A stretch of 24,590 nucleotides of DNA from CALACW01 sp963627915. Lineage in GTDB: Bacteria > Bacillota > Clostridia > Oscillospirales > Acutalibacteraceae. Numbering within the stretch: the first letter of the stretch is position 1; each line of letters begins with the position of its first letter. The stretch is taken from positions 1 through 24,590 of the forward strand of contig CAVGCY010000014.1 of assembly GCA_963627915.1 (NCBI GenBank), given 5' to 3'. The translations under genes were made by a program, and so were the position numbers. Positions 1-7,476 of this stretch are shown here, one piece after another. Under the pieces are notes generated by a model. It saw nothing but the letters and a program-made list of their open reading frames with translations. It was not told where the DNA came from and searched no databases.

Positions 1-25
1 GTCGTTACTTAATTTTAAAAAAAGG

Positions 26-55
26 TTGACATTATTCCATGCAATGTTATATAAT
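26..55 (+). promoter_or_regulatory. Sigma-A promoter of the rpmH operon
   Basis: A perfect -35 TTGACA (26-31) and a perfect -10 TATAAT (50-55) are separated by 18 bases, placing the start of transcription near 62. This leaves a leader of about 120 bases before rpmH. CTCTGAAA at 71-78 is exactly complementary to TTTCAGAG at 175-182, between the ribosome site and the ATG, so the leader could fold over the rpmH start. The leader also continues the rpmH frame upstream, but that extension does not resemble L34. Confidence 0.85.
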
Positions 56-182
56 AACAAACTGCAAGGACTCTGAAATGAGTTTTCAATTTTTATATGC
101 TTTTTCAGCTGTTTTATTTATCTCATGTATTTATATATGTCTGAAATTGCTAAAACAAAATCAAGAATGGAGGGTTTCAGAG

Positions 183-317
183 ATGAAAAGAACATACCAG
201 CCCAAAAAGCGTCACCAGCAGAAGGAGCACGGTTTCCGTAAAAGAATGGCTGACAGAAACGGCCGCAAGGTGCTTGCCCGCCGCAGAGCCAAAGGCAGAA
301 AAGTCCTTTCTTACTAA
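183..317 (+). CDS. rpmH: 50S ribosomal protein L34
   Basis: Encodes the 44-residue L34 protein of the large ribosomal subunit. The protein starts MKRTYQPKKRH and is rich in Arg and Lys, with the usual family ending in an RRRAKGRK-type stretch. Length matches the family exactly. The ATG at 183 is chosen because GGAGG lies at 169-173 and because the L34 N-terminus begins there; the open frame reaches upstream to about 39, but those extra residues are hydrophobic and unlike L34. It is first in an operon with rnpA, the usual order beside oriC, and is driven by the consensus promoter at 26-55. Confidence 0.97.
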   Translation: MKRTYQPKKRHQQKEHGFRKRMADRNGRKVLARRRAKGRKVLSY

Positions 318-353
318 GTTTTAATCCCATTTTGTTCAAACAGGGTGAGAAAC

Positions 354-692
354 TTGTCAGAGATCACAACTTTAAAATGCAACACCGATTTCCGCCGCGC
401 CTATATGCGGGGGAGGTCATACACGAATCCTGCGTTGGTTTTATATGTTAATAAAAACCGCGCGGGACTTTGTCGTGTAGGAATAACGACAAGCAAGAAA
501 ATCGGAAACGCCGTTGAGCGAAACCGTGCAAGACGCGTTATACGCGAGGCGTTAAGACAGCTTTATCCCGAATTTAAGGATAAAAAATACGATATTGTTT
601 TTGTCGCAAGGACGAAAACCGTATACAAATCGAGCGTTGATATTTTAAAAACAATGCGCGCTCTTCTCGTTTCGGCGGGTATTATGGAATGA
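354..692 (+). CDS. rnpA: Ribonuclease P protein component
   Basis: Protein subunit of RNase P, which helps the catalytic RNA trim the 5' ends of pre-tRNAs. Visible family marks are the N-terminal TLKCNTDFRRAYMRG stretch and the basic RNR motif region (KIGNAVERNRARRVIREALR), which contacts the RNA. Length (about 112 residues) is normal. The start is uncertain: a GTG at 345 is possible, but GGTGA at 344-348 would serve as ribosome site for the TTG at 354 with a 5-base spacer, giving the more typical N-terminus MSEITTLK. The stop overlaps the yidD start by four bases (ATGA), which implies translational coupling. Confidence 0.95.
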   Translation: MSEITTLKCNTDFRRAYMRGRSYTNPALVLYVNKNRAGLCRVGITTSKKIGNAVERNRARRVIREALRQLYPEFKDKKYDIVFVARTKTVYKSSVDILKTMRALLVSAGIME

Positions 693-931
693 AAAAGACG
701 GTATTAAAGCTGATTCGTTTTTATATGAGAAAAATATCTCCGCTGTTTCCCGCAAGGTGCAGATACTATCCGACATGCTCGGATTATATGTTTCAAGCCG
801 TTGAAAAATACGGCGTTGTACGCGGGGTTTGGCTCGGAGTCAGGCGTCTTTCAAGATGCAATATACTTTTTCCCGGCGGGGTAGACCCTTTGCCGGAGCT
901 TAAAATACGCAAAACAAAAAACAAACGCTGA
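689..931 (+). CDS. yidD: Membrane protein insertion efficiency factor YidD
   Basis: An 80-residue protein of the YidD family, a small membrane-associated factor thought to assist insertion of membrane proteins by YidC. The sequence shows the amphipathic N-terminus, the CRYYPTCSDY cysteine motif near residues 23-32 and the late GGVDPLP motif that mark the family. The ATG overlaps the rnpA stop (ATGA at 689-692). It lies between rnpA and yidC, its usual place. The roughly 100 bases that follow contain a small TACCG/CGGTA hairpin without a T-run, so read-through to yidC is likely. Confidence 0.95.
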   Translation: MKKTVLKLIRFYMRKISPLFPARCRYYPTCSDYMFQAVEKYGVVRGVWLGVRRLSRCNILFPGGVDPLPELKIRKTKNKR

Positions 932-1034
932 TACCGGCTGTATATTTTGTGCAGGCAAGCGTAATTTACCGCAGCTTCGGTACATATTTCGATATTTAAA
1001 CGTGTTCGGCGTTCGGTTAGGATTTGATAAATAA

Positions 1035-2048
1035 ATGCAGTCAATCTACAACACTATTGCCATCCCGTTCGGATGGGTGCTGAGCTTTCTTTACAGCAAC
1101 ATAAACAACTACCTTATTTCGCTTTTTATACTTGTGCTTATAGTCAGACTTGTTCTGCTGCCATCGTCGATAAGTCAGCAGAAGGGGTCGGCAAGACAGC
1201 TGAGGCTTCAGCCGAAGGTTAACAGAATAAGACAGAGATATACAAACGGCAATCCGAATCCGTCAAGAGAGATTCAGATGAAGATTCAGCAGGAAACCCA
1301 GGAGCTTTATCAGAAAGAGGGCTTTTCCGCGACGAGCGCGGGATGTCTGCCTTTGCTCATACAGTTTCCGGTTATGATAGGTCTTTACGGCGTTGTTTAC
1401 ACTCCGCTTTCAAAGGTTCTTGCTATCAAGACGGACGTTGTCAACGCGCTTGCTTCGCTTCTCTCGGTGGAGGTTACCCAGAACACGAGCAACAAGTTTG
1501 AAATCGAGCTTCTCAATAAGCTCGGAAGTATGGATATCAATTCCCTTACAAGTCTTATAAATCAAGCCGCTTCAAATGCAAACGCGGCAATTTCGGACGC
1601 GGGAAATTATGCAAGAGAGATTATAACTCTCAAGGGACAGTTTACATTTTTAGGCATAGATCTTACTCAGCAGCCGAAGGCAAGCGAATTTAATTCCCTC
1701 TGGCTCATTCCTCTTGCAGCGTTTGCGTCGGCAATGCTGACGAGTATCGTTATGTATTTAAGACAGCGCAAGACGAATCCGGAAATGGCTAAAAACCCGA
1801 CTATGGGCTGTATGACGTTTATGTCTCCGCTCATGTCGCTGTGGTTCGCGTTCATGTTCCCCGCGGGCGTAGGAATCTACTGGGTTATGTCAAATATCGT
1901 TTCGTTCGTTCAGACGCTGGTTCTCAACTATTTCTATTCGCCTCAGAAGGTTACGGCGAAGCTTATGGTTACCGAAACGGTTGAACGCCGCTCCAGAGAA
2001 CAGAATGTAAAGAAGCTTCTTAAGTTTAAAGAAAACGGCGATAAATAA
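1035..2048 (+). CDS. yidC: Membrane protein insertase YidC/Oxa1
   Basis: Encodes a 337-residue YidC/Oxa1/Alb3 insertase, which helps membrane proteins enter and fold in the cytoplasmic membrane. The first hydrophobic helix (about residues 24-43) carries Arg38, which by position matches the conserved arginine of the hydrophilic groove. A cytoplasmic basic loop with coiled-coil character (residues 48-95) follows, then a segment containing GCLPLLIQFPVMIGLY, and later transmembrane segments around 228-245, 262-280 and 284-300. A polar insert at about 125-215 separates the second and third membrane parts. The tail is basic. There is no lipobox, unlike Bacillus SpoIIIJ. An in-frame stop directly precedes the ATG, which fixes the start. 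Confidence 0.95.
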   Translation: MQSIYNTIAIPFGWVLSFLYSNINNYLISLFILVLIVRLVLLPSSISQQKGSARQLRLQPKVNRIRQRYTNGNPNPSREIQMKIQQETQELYQKEGFSATSAGCLPLLIQFPVMIGLYGVVYTPLSKVLAIKTDVVNALASLLSVEVTQNTSNKFEIELLNKLGSMDINSLTSLINQAASNANAAISDAGNYAREIITLKGQFTFLGIDLTQQPKASEFNSLWLIPLAAFASAMLTSIVMYLRQRKTNPEMAKNPTMGCMTFMSPLMSLWFAFMFPAGVGIYWVMSNIVSFVQTLVLNYFYSPQKVTAKLMVTETVERRSREQNVKKLLKFKENGDK

Positions 2049-2119
2049 GGCGATAAATAATTTGAATAAACAAGATTAAAAAGACCTCGGGTCTTTAGAA
2101 ATAAAAGCAGGTGAAAAAG

Positions 2120-3007
2120 ATGATCAAAGAAGCAACCGGAACAGCGGCTACCATCGATGAAGCCATTTCCAAGGCAAAAGCCGCTCTTAACGCTCCCGAG
2201 GACGCCGATGTTAAAATCGATGTCCTTGTACAGCCTCAGAAGAAGATTCTCGGACTGTTCGGCGGAAGCGACGCAAAAGTAAAGGCTTATTATGAGGCGG
2301 AGGATGAAATTCCCGCCGCGGCGGCACAGACGGCGGATGATTCCGTCGGCGCATACCTTAAAGCAATCGTTGAGGGTATGGGCGTCAAAAATGTTACAAT
2401 CACGTCATCAGACAGCGGTGAGGAAAGAATCTATGAGATTAAAACCGACGATGATTACGGCGTTCTTATCGGCCGTCACGGCGAAACGCTCGATTCCGTT
2501 CAGTATCTTGTAAGACTTTTTGCAAACAAGAAAACGGATAGCGATAAGAGAGTTTCCGTTAACGTAGGCGATTACAGAGAGAAGAGAAATGAAAACCTTA
2601 AGGCTCTTGCTCAGCGCAGCGCAAATCAGGTTCTCAAGTTCGGCAGGAACGTTAAGCTCGACCCGATGAATCCGTATGAGAGAAGAATCGTACATACCGC
2701 CGTTCAGGGCATAGAGGGCGTTACGTCCCATTCCGTAGGATATGATTCTGAGAGACGAGTTATAATCACTCTTGAAGAGGGTGTAGAACCCACCGTAGCC
2801 GATAAGCGCAGATACAACGGCAGAGGCGGATATAATAAGGGGGGTTCAAGACCTCAGAGAGGCAGTTCTTCTTATCGCAGAGACGGTTCGTCATATCGCA
2901 GAGATTCCGCTCCCAAGGGTGAGCAGAGAGAGCCGAGAAGCGATTTTGTTTCGGGTTCAAGATACGGCAGGATTGAAGTTAAGAAGAATGACGAGTCCGC
3001 CGAATAA
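2120..3007 (+). CDS. khpB: RNA-binding protein KhpB (Jag), with Jag_N, KH and R3H domains
   Basis: A 295-residue RNA-binding protein of the Jag/KhpB/EloR family, linked in other Firmicutes to cell elongation and small-RNA binding. Domain order is Jag_N (residues 1-55), a KH domain with the loop motif GRHG at 118-121, and an R3H domain with Arg188 and His192 in RRIVH. A Gly/Arg/Ser-rich tail from about 229 (GRGGYNKGGSR and two SSYRRD copies) is longer than in many relatives and is probably disordered. A GTG at 2111 is in frame, but AGGTGA at 2109-2114 sits five bases before the ATG at 2120, so the ATG is preferred. A small AAAGACC/GGTCTTT hairpin without a T-run lies upstream at 2080-2096. Confidence 0.94.
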   Translation: MIKEATGTAATIDEAISKAKAALNAPEDADVKIDVLVQPQKKILGLFGGSDAKVKAYYEAEDEIPAAAAQTADDSVGAYLKAIVEGMGVKNVTITSSDSGEERIYEIKTDDDYGVLIGRHGETLDSVQYLVRLFANKKTDSDKRVSVNVGDYREKRNENLKALAQRSANQVLKFGRNVKLDPMNPYERRIVHTAVQGIEGVTSHSVGYDSERRVIITLEEGVEPTVADKRRYNGRGGYNKGGSRPQRGSSSYRRDGSSYRRDSAPKGEQREPRSDFVSGSRYGRIEVKKNDESAE

Positions 3008-3036
3008 TTCTTTTACATTTTAACATGATACCCAAT

Positions 3037-3079
3037 GGCGGGGATCGGATTTTTTAAGTCCTTTCCCTGCTGTTTTTTT
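3037..3079 (+). terminator. Probable intrinsic terminator after khpB
   Basis: GCGGGGA (3038-3044) pairs with TCCCTGC (3064-3070, one G-U), with an inner GGA/TCC pair, followed by a run of seven T (3073-3079). It would end the ribosome/insertase operon. The internal mismatches make the stem moderate. The next 185 bases, to the promoter at 3266, hold only a small TCATTAG/CTAATGA hairpin and no convincing gene. Confidence 0.6.
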
Positions 3080-3265
3080 ATGCATTTTACGGTTTATAAT
3101 TATTCACAGCGCATATTTCACCGAAAAACAGGGGAGGAGAAAATATATCATTAGAACTAATGAGGAACTTTTTTAAACTGTCGGTTATCAGCTTGAAAAT
3201 ACTCAATTTAATGATAGAAGTCGATTATTTATCAGTAAAAAATCCGTTATATCGTTTAAACAATA

Positions 3266-3294
3266 TTGACTTGTCCTTGTTTTTTTGGTAAAAT
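3266..3294 (+). promoter_or_regulatory. Sigma-A promoter of the SCP2/aminotransferase unit
   Basis: TTGACT (3266-3271) and TAAAAT (3289-3294) are separated by 17 bases, so transcription should start near 3301, about 40 bases before the first gene of the unit. Confidence 0.75.
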
Positions 3295-3306
3295 ATATAT
3301 AATTTA

Positions 3307-3325
3307 TTGCGATGCAATATCGCAA
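3307..3325 (+). promoter_or_regulatory. Perfect palindrome just after the transcription start (possible operator)
   Basis: TTGCGAT (3307-3313) and ATCGCAA (3319-3325) form a perfect 7-base inverted repeat with a 5-base centre. A nested ATTGC/GCAAT palindrome shares the left half. The site lies between the predicted start of transcription and the ribosome site AAGGAGG (3326-3332), a typical place for a repressor operator. It could instead act as an RNA hairpin next to the ribosome site. Confidence 0.5.
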
Positions 3326-3340
3326 AAGGAGGAAATTGCT

Positions 3341-4099
3341 TTGACAGATGCAAAAACACTTGCATACATAAATATGTATGCCGTGCTGGGCACACTTGAA
3401 AATCTCTGCGCCCTCGATGAGAATGCAAGAGCTATCCTTACCAACAAAAAGCCGATTACGGTCGGTCTTTTCGTAAAGGACGGCCCGAATGCAACTATCA
3501 CATTCAAGAACGGAAGATGCAGAATGGAAGGCGGAATCGGTCCGTGCGACATCAAGCTGCCCTTCTCTTCATGCGAAAAGTTTAACGGTCTTATTGACGG
3601 TACCGTTACTCCTATTCCCGCAAAGGGTCTTCAGCATATAGGCTTCCTGCTTAAGTGCTTTGTTCCCCTTACCGATCTTCTTGCAAAATATATGAGACCC
3701 GATCCCGCGGATCTTGAGGATGAAAATTTCTTCAATATCAGCACGTCTCTTATGCTTTACACGATTTCGGTAGCTATTTCTCAGATAGGCAATAACGACG
3801 AGATAGGCAGATTCTCGGCTCATCTTATCCCTGACGGAGATATCCAGCTTTCCATAGCCGGAGGCCCCGGAGCAACCATCAGAGTTAAGAATCATCACCT
3901 TGTTACCATTAAGAAGCTTCCCGAAAGCCCCAGAGCCCTTATGGAGTTCTCGAGCATGAAGCTTGCCAGAGAGCTTTTCGACGGTAAGGTCAACGCCGTC
4001 GCATGCATCGGAGCAGGCACTATTAAAATGGGCGGTATGATCAACATGGTCGATAACGTTAACAGGATTCTCGACCGCGTTGCTCTGTATCTTGCGTAA
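3341..4099 (+). CDS. SCP2-like (sterol carrier protein 2 fold) protein, first copy
   Basis: A 252-residue soluble protein with no signal peptide or membrane segment. I assign it to the SCP2-like fold from its pattern. Two modules each show a short beta-rich stretch, then a phrase of the form 'F-S--K----L-DG' and a glycine-rich strand: about residues 40-105, and about 165-252 with SSMKLARELFDGKVNAVACI. SCP2-fold proteins bind hydrophobic ligands such as lipids or acyl chains; no ligand can be named here. The start is the TTG at 3341, eight bases after AAGGAGG (3326-3332); the open frame extends upstream only through the promoter. The stop is 14 bases before the aminotransferase start, so the two are surely co-transcribed. 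A distant relative is encoded at 7477-8283. Confidence 0.75.
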   Translation: MTDAKTLAYINMYAVLGTLENLCALDENARAILTNKKPITVGLFVKDGPNATITFKNGRCRMEGGIGPCDIKLPFSSCEKFNGLIDGTVTPIPAKGLQHIGFLLKCFVPLTDLLAKYMRPDPADLEDENFFNISTSLMLYTISVAISQIGNNDEIGRFSAHLIPDGDIQLSIAGGPGATIRVKNHHLVTIKKLPESPRALMEFSSMKLARELFDGKVNAVACIGAGTIKMGGMINMVDNVNRILDRVALYLA

Positions 4100-4113
4100 G
4101 GAGGAAACGGATA

Positions 4114-5376
4114 ATGGCAACTAAGATTAATAAATACACAAAAAGCCATGAGCTTTTTGAAAGAGCCGTAAATGTTATCCCCTCGGGTATTTACGGACAT
4201 CAGGGCCCTGCCGAGGGTCTTTGGATTCCCACGACTTCATGGCCTTTCTTTACTAAAAAGGCTAAGGATTCATATTTTTGGGATGTTGACGGCAATAAAT
4301 TTATCGACTATATGTGCGGTTACGGTCCCAACGTACTCGGCTACTGCGACGATGACGTAGACGCCGCCGCCATGGAGCAGGCTAAGCTTGAAAACTGCGT
4401 TACCACTCCCTCGTACAGAATGGTTGAGATGGCTGAGCTTATGGTTGATACCGTAGCGAGCGCAGACTGGGCTTTCTTCGCAAAGAACGGCAATGATACG
4501 ACCCAGGGCGCCATCATGTGCGCAAGAGCTTATACTCATAAGAAAAAGGTTATCTTTGTAAACGGTTTCTATCACGGTGTTTCTCCGTGGTGTCAGAAGG
4601 TTGACTATCCCGGTGTTATTCCCGAGGATGTCGCCAACAACCTTTACGTTGACTGGAACGATTTTGACGCACTTGAAAAGCTCGTTAACGAGAATGAGGG
4701 CGAGATTGCGGCGTTTATTTCGACTCCGTATCTTCACGGCAACTTTGCCGATAACGTTCTTCCCGCGGACGGCTACTGGCAGAAGGTTCGCAAGCTTTGC
4801 ACCGACAAGGGCATTGTTCTTATCGTAGACGATGTCCGCGCCGGCTTCAGACTCGATATCGCAGGCTCCGACCATTTCTACGGATTTGAGGCTGATATGA
4901 TTTGCTTCTGCAAGGCTATCGCAAACGGTTGGAACATTTCCTGTCTTTGCGGTAAGGAATTTCTTAAGAGCTCAATGAGTTCGCTTTCATATACCGGTTC
5001 TTACTGGATGAGCGCCGTTCCGTTTGCCGCAGGTATTGCCTGTATCAATAAGATGAAGGCTCTCGACACTCCCAAGATGTTCAGAGAAAAGGGTCTTAAG
5101 CTTACCGACGGTCTTAAAAAAGCCGCCGAGGAGAACGGATTCGACCTTGTTGTATCCGGTGAGCCTTCGCTGTTCTACTTGAGAATTGCAAACGACGATT
5201 CGCTGTTTTTACATCAGGACTGGATTCAGGAAATGGTACGCAGAGGCATTTATCTTGCAAGCCATCATAACCATTTCATCAACGCTTCTCTTAAAGACGA
5301 GGATATCAATCGTACTCTTGAGATTGCCGATGAGGCGTTCAAGGCTGTAAAGAAGAATCATCCGGAGTGCTTCTGA
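4114..5376 (+). CDS. Class III PLP-dependent aminotransferase (glutamate-1-semialdehyde aminomutase-like)
   Basis: A 420-residue fold-type I aminotransferase of class III. The cofactor lysine is Lys267 in FCKAIANGW. The usual DE-x-x-x-GFR motif appears as DDVRAGFR (239-246), with Asp in place of the common Glu. Early conserved parts include the WDVDGNKFIDYMCGYGPN strand-turn (56-73) and KNGNDTTQGAIMCARAYT (124-141), which holds the phosphate-binding region. Length is normal. Class III enzymes move an amino group between an amino donor and a ketone or aldehyde; substrate cannot be read from the motifs. The setting argues against a haem role, since no hem genes are near. SD AAGGAGG lies at 4098-4104. 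It is co-transcribed with the SCP2-like gene and is followed by the split transketolase. Confidence 0.88.
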   Translation: MATKINKYTKSHELFERAVNVIPSGIYGHQGPAEGLWIPTTSWPFFTKKAKDSYFWDVDGNKFIDYMCGYGPNVLGYCDDDVDAAAMEQAKLENCVTTPSYRMVEMAELMVDTVASADWAFFAKNGNDTTQGAIMCARAYTHKKKVIFVNGFYHGVSPWCQKVDYPGVIPEDVANNLYVDWNDFDALEKLVNENEGEIAAFISTPYLHGNFADNVLPADGYWQKVRKLCTDKGIVLIVDDVRAGFRLDIAGSDHFYGFEADMICFCKAIANGWNISCLCGKEFLKSSMSSLSYTGSYWMSAVPFAAGIACINKMKALDTPKMFREKGLKLTDGLKKAAEENGFDLVVSGEPSLFYLRIANDDSLFLHQDWIQEMVRRGIYLASHHNHFINASLKDEDINRTLEIADEAFKAVKKNHPECF

Positions 5377-5422
5377 TTGCAAAATAAGCCGGATTTTTAA
5401 GTAAAACATGTTTTTGATGCCG

Positions 5423-5464
5423 AATAACCGTTTTTCGGGCGTTTTTGCTTGACAAACGGTTATT
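5423..5464 (+). promoter_or_regulatory. Inverted repeat ending in the transketolase promoter
   Basis: AATAACCGTTT (5423-5433) and AAACGGTTATT (5454-5464) form a perfect 11-base inverted repeat with a 20-base centre, extendable by one G-U and one C-G pair. The right arm starts at the last base of the -35 box and fills half of the spacer. A weaker GCCGAA/TTCGGGC hairpin (5419-5440), followed by GTTTTT, overlaps the left arm and may be an inefficient terminator for the aminotransferase transcript. The two folds exclude each other. Confidence 0.5.
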
Positions 5465-5477
5465 TGTCAGTTAAAAT
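5449..5477 (+). promoter_or_regulatory. Sigma-A promoter of the split transketolase unit
   Basis: A perfect -35 TTGACA (5449-5454) and -10 TAAAAT (5472-5477) with a 17-base spacer. Transcription would start near 5484, about 59 bases before the N-terminal transketolase gene. Confidence 0.8.
5450..5469 (+). promoter_or_regulatory. Probable operator 1 over the transketolase promoter
   Basis: TGACAAA (5450-5456) and TTTGTCA (5463-5469) form a perfect 7-base palindrome with a 6-base centre. It covers the -35 box and most of the spacer, so a bound protein would block RNA polymerase. The shared half-site GACAA/TTGTC recurs at 5492-5507. Confidence 0.6.
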
Positions 5478-5491
5478 AAAAAATGACGTAG

Positions 5492-5507
5492 GACAATTAT
5501 TTTTGTC
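5492..5507 (+). promoter_or_regulatory. Possible operator 2, downstream of the transketolase start of transcription
   Basis: GACAA (5492-5496) and TTGTC (5503-5507) repeat the core half-site of the palindrome at 5450-5469, with a 6-base rather than 8-base gap. The centres are about 40 bases apart, close to four helical turns, as in paired operators. The shorter arms make this one less certain. Confidence 0.4.
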
Positions 5508-5542
5508 ATGCAAATTTCACAAACGAACGGAGGACATTTATT

Positions 5543-6415
5543 ATGCCACTTACAAAAGCGGAATGGCTCGCTCTCGAGAAAAAAGCGAACGAGCTTCGTA
5601 ACCTCTGCCTCGACACTACATACTGGGCAGGAAGCGGACACATCGGCGGCGGACTCAGCGTTATGGATATTCTTACGGTGCTTTATTACAAGTATCTGAA
5701 TATCAAGGTTGACGACCCCAAGTGGGACGACCGCGACAGATTTATCCTTTCAAAGGGTCATGCGGGTATCGCATATGCGCCCGTTCTCTGCGATAAGGGA
5801 TTCAATGATAAGGAAATGCTCAAGACCTTCAACCTTTCCGGTTCCAAGATGGGTATGCATCTTGACTCAAACAAGGTTGTCGGCGTTGACGCTTCCACAG
5901 GCTCTCTCGGTCACGGCATGTCGATTGCGGTCGGAACGGCTCTTGCCGCAAGACTTTTAGGCAAGGATTATAAGACATATGTAGTTCTCGGAGACGGCGA
6001 ATGCGACGAGGGTTCAAACTGGGAGGCGGCCATGTCTGCGGCTCATTATAAAGTAACCAACATGATAAGCTTCGTCGACCGCAACAAGTGTATGATTGAC
6101 GGCAGAACCGAGGACGTTATGAAGCTTGAACCGTTCTGTGACAAATGGGCGGCTTTCGGTTTCATTGTAAAGGAAATTGACGGTAATAATATTAAAGAGC
6201 TTTGCGACGCTATCGATTTTGCTCTCGAGAATAAGACAGACAAGCCCGTAATGATCGTCTGCAACACCCTTAAGGGCTGCGGTATCGACTTTATTGAGGA
6301 TAATTATCTCTGGCATTACGGTGCGTTTGACGACGAGAAATATCAGAAGGCTAAGGACGCTCTTGCAGCTTCCTACGCAAAGCGTGTTGCTCGCGCAGAA
6401 AAGGAGGGCGTTTAA
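5543..6415 (+). CDS. Transketolase, N-terminal (thiamine diphosphate-binding) subunit
   Basis: A 290-residue half-transketolase equal to the pyrophosphate-binding domain of the full enzyme. Key features are His33 in SGHIGGGLS, the GHAG turn at 72-75, GSLGHG at 120-125, and the thiamine diphosphate motif running from GDG (150-152) to Asn181, which binds the metal and diphosphate; WHYG at 257-260 is the late active-site histidine motif. The residues after Asn181 (KCMIDG) differ slightly from the usual (K/G)LQIDG. It must pair with the product of the next gene, three bases downstream. SD GGAGG lies at 5529-5533. Split enzymes of this kind serve the pentose phosphate pathway or special ketol transfers. 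Its promoter and palindromes suggest specific control. Confidence 0.92.
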   Translation: MPLTKAEWLALEKKANELRNLCLDTTYWAGSGHIGGGLSVMDILTVLYYKYLNIKVDDPKWDDRDRFILSKGHAGIAYAPVLCDKGFNDKEMLKTFNLSGSKMGMHLDSNKVVGVDASTGSLGHGMSIAVGTALAARLLGKDYKTYVVLGDGECDEGSNWEAAMSAAHYKVTNMISFVDRNKCMIDGRTEDVMKLEPFCDKWAAFGFIVKEIDGNNIKELCDAIDFALENKTDKPVMIVCNTLKGCGIDFIEDNYLWHYGAFDDEKYQKAKDALAASYAKRVARAEKEGV

Positions 6416-6418
6416 GTT

Positions 6419-7429
6419 ATGGCAGGCGGAATGACATATACTGCGGTTGAATCCGAATCCTTACAGACCGCTGAAATTTACGGTAAAGCACTTGTTGAAT
6501 TGGGCGAAAAGCATCCTGAGGTTGTAGCTCTTACCGCCGACCTCGGCAAATCAACAAAAATCGGTGAGTTTCAGAAGAAATTCCCCGACAGATTTTTTAA
6601 CGTCGGTATCGCAGAGCAGAACATGTTCGGCGTAGCCGCCGGTATGGCGAGAGCGGGTCTTGTACCTTTCCTTTCTACATTTTCGCAGTTCGCTTCTCTG
6701 CGTTCTGCCGACCAGCTTTCCACCGACCTTTGCTATCAGAATGTAAACGCTAAGGTTATAGCTACGCATTCGGGTACGTCTTTCGGTCAGGCAGGCTCTA
6801 CGCATCACGCTATTTCGGATCTTGCCGTTACGAGATCCATTCCCAATCTTACCGTTATCTGCCCTGCAGACGGTATTGAAACATATAATGCGGTTATGGC
6901 GGCTTATGAGACTCCCGGTCCGTTCTATATCAGAATTAACCGCGGATTCGACCGTACTCTTTACAAGGACGGAAACTACGGTTTTGAAATCGGTAAGGCT
7001 GTCGAGGTTCACGAGGGTACGGATCTTACCATTATCGCATGCGGTTCCTGCGTATTTCAGGCTGTTCAGGCCGCAGACTTCCTTGATAAGGCTGACGGCT
7101 TAAAAATCAGAGTTCTCGATATGCATACCATTAAGCCCATCGACCGCGACGCTATCGTTAAGGCAGTTATGGACACAAGACGTATTATTACCGTTGAGGA
7201 TCATAATACTATCGGCGGTCTTGGTTCTGCCGTCGCTGAGGTTGTCGTTGAGTCCGGCAAGGGCTGCGCGTTTAAGAAGCTCGGTATACCCGATAAGTTT
7301 GCTCCCATCGGTCTTCATGAGGATATCATGTCTGAAATGGGTATTGACGCTAACGGTATCATTGAGGCTGTCCGTGAGGTTATGCACGCAGACTTCGAGC
7401 TTGACGAAGATTGGGACGACGAGATGTAA
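6419..7429 (+). CDS. Transketolase, C-terminal (pyrimidine-binding) subunit, with unusual substrate-pocket residues
   Basis: A 336-residue partner of the preceding gene, with the pyrimidine-binding domain (about 10-180) and the C-terminal domain (about 190-320). The catalytic glutamate that activates thiamine diphosphate is Glu66 in VGIAEQN. His117 and His129 in the THSG...STHH segment match substrate-contacting histidines of E. coli transketolase (His461, His473). By the same motif alignment, the residue equal to Asp469 is Ala125 (GQAG instead of GEDG), and the Arg358 equivalent is Ala18 (TAEIYGKAL instead of TREAYG-type). The Ser385 and Arg520 equivalents seem kept as Ser45 and Arg175. This suggests altered donor or acceptor choice. 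The alignment was done by eye. SD AAGGAGG lies at 6401-6407, inside the end of the first subunit gene. Confidence 0.92.
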   Translation: MAGGMTYTAVESESLQTAEIYGKALVELGEKHPEVVALTADLGKSTKIGEFQKKFPDRFFNVGIAEQNMFGVAAGMARAGLVPFLSTFSQFASLRSADQLSTDLCYQNVNAKVIATHSGTSFGQAGSTHHAISDLAVTRSIPNLTVICPADGIETYNAVMAAYETPGPFYIRINRGFDRTLYKDGNYGFEIGKAVEVHEGTDLTIIACGSCVFQAVQAADFLDKADGLKIRVLDMHTIKPIDRDAIVKAVMDTRRIITVEDHNTIGGLGSAVAEVVVESGKGCAFKKLGIPDKFAPIGLHEDIMSEMGIDANGIIEAVREVMHADFELDEDWDDEM

Positions 7430-7476
7430 TAAGCCGATGAGGCTGTTCATTTCGTCCGGGAAAGGATTGAAATATT

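Noticed and set aside
1..60. Possible oriC/DnaA boxes next to rpmH
   Set aside because: The gene context suggests oriC nearby, but no TTATCCACA-type boxes are present in the visible bases.
39..182. Upstream extension of the rpmH frame
   Set aside because: The predicted transcription start lies near 62, after the would-be start, and the extra residues do not fit L34.
3160..3291. 43-codon ORF before the first SCP2-like gene
   Set aside because: There is no ribosome site at a usable distance and it runs into the -10 box of the next promoter.
4114..5376. Assignment of the aminotransferase as haem-pathway HemL
   Set aside because: The fold is related, but the DDVRAGFR motif differs from the usual form and no haem genes are nearby.
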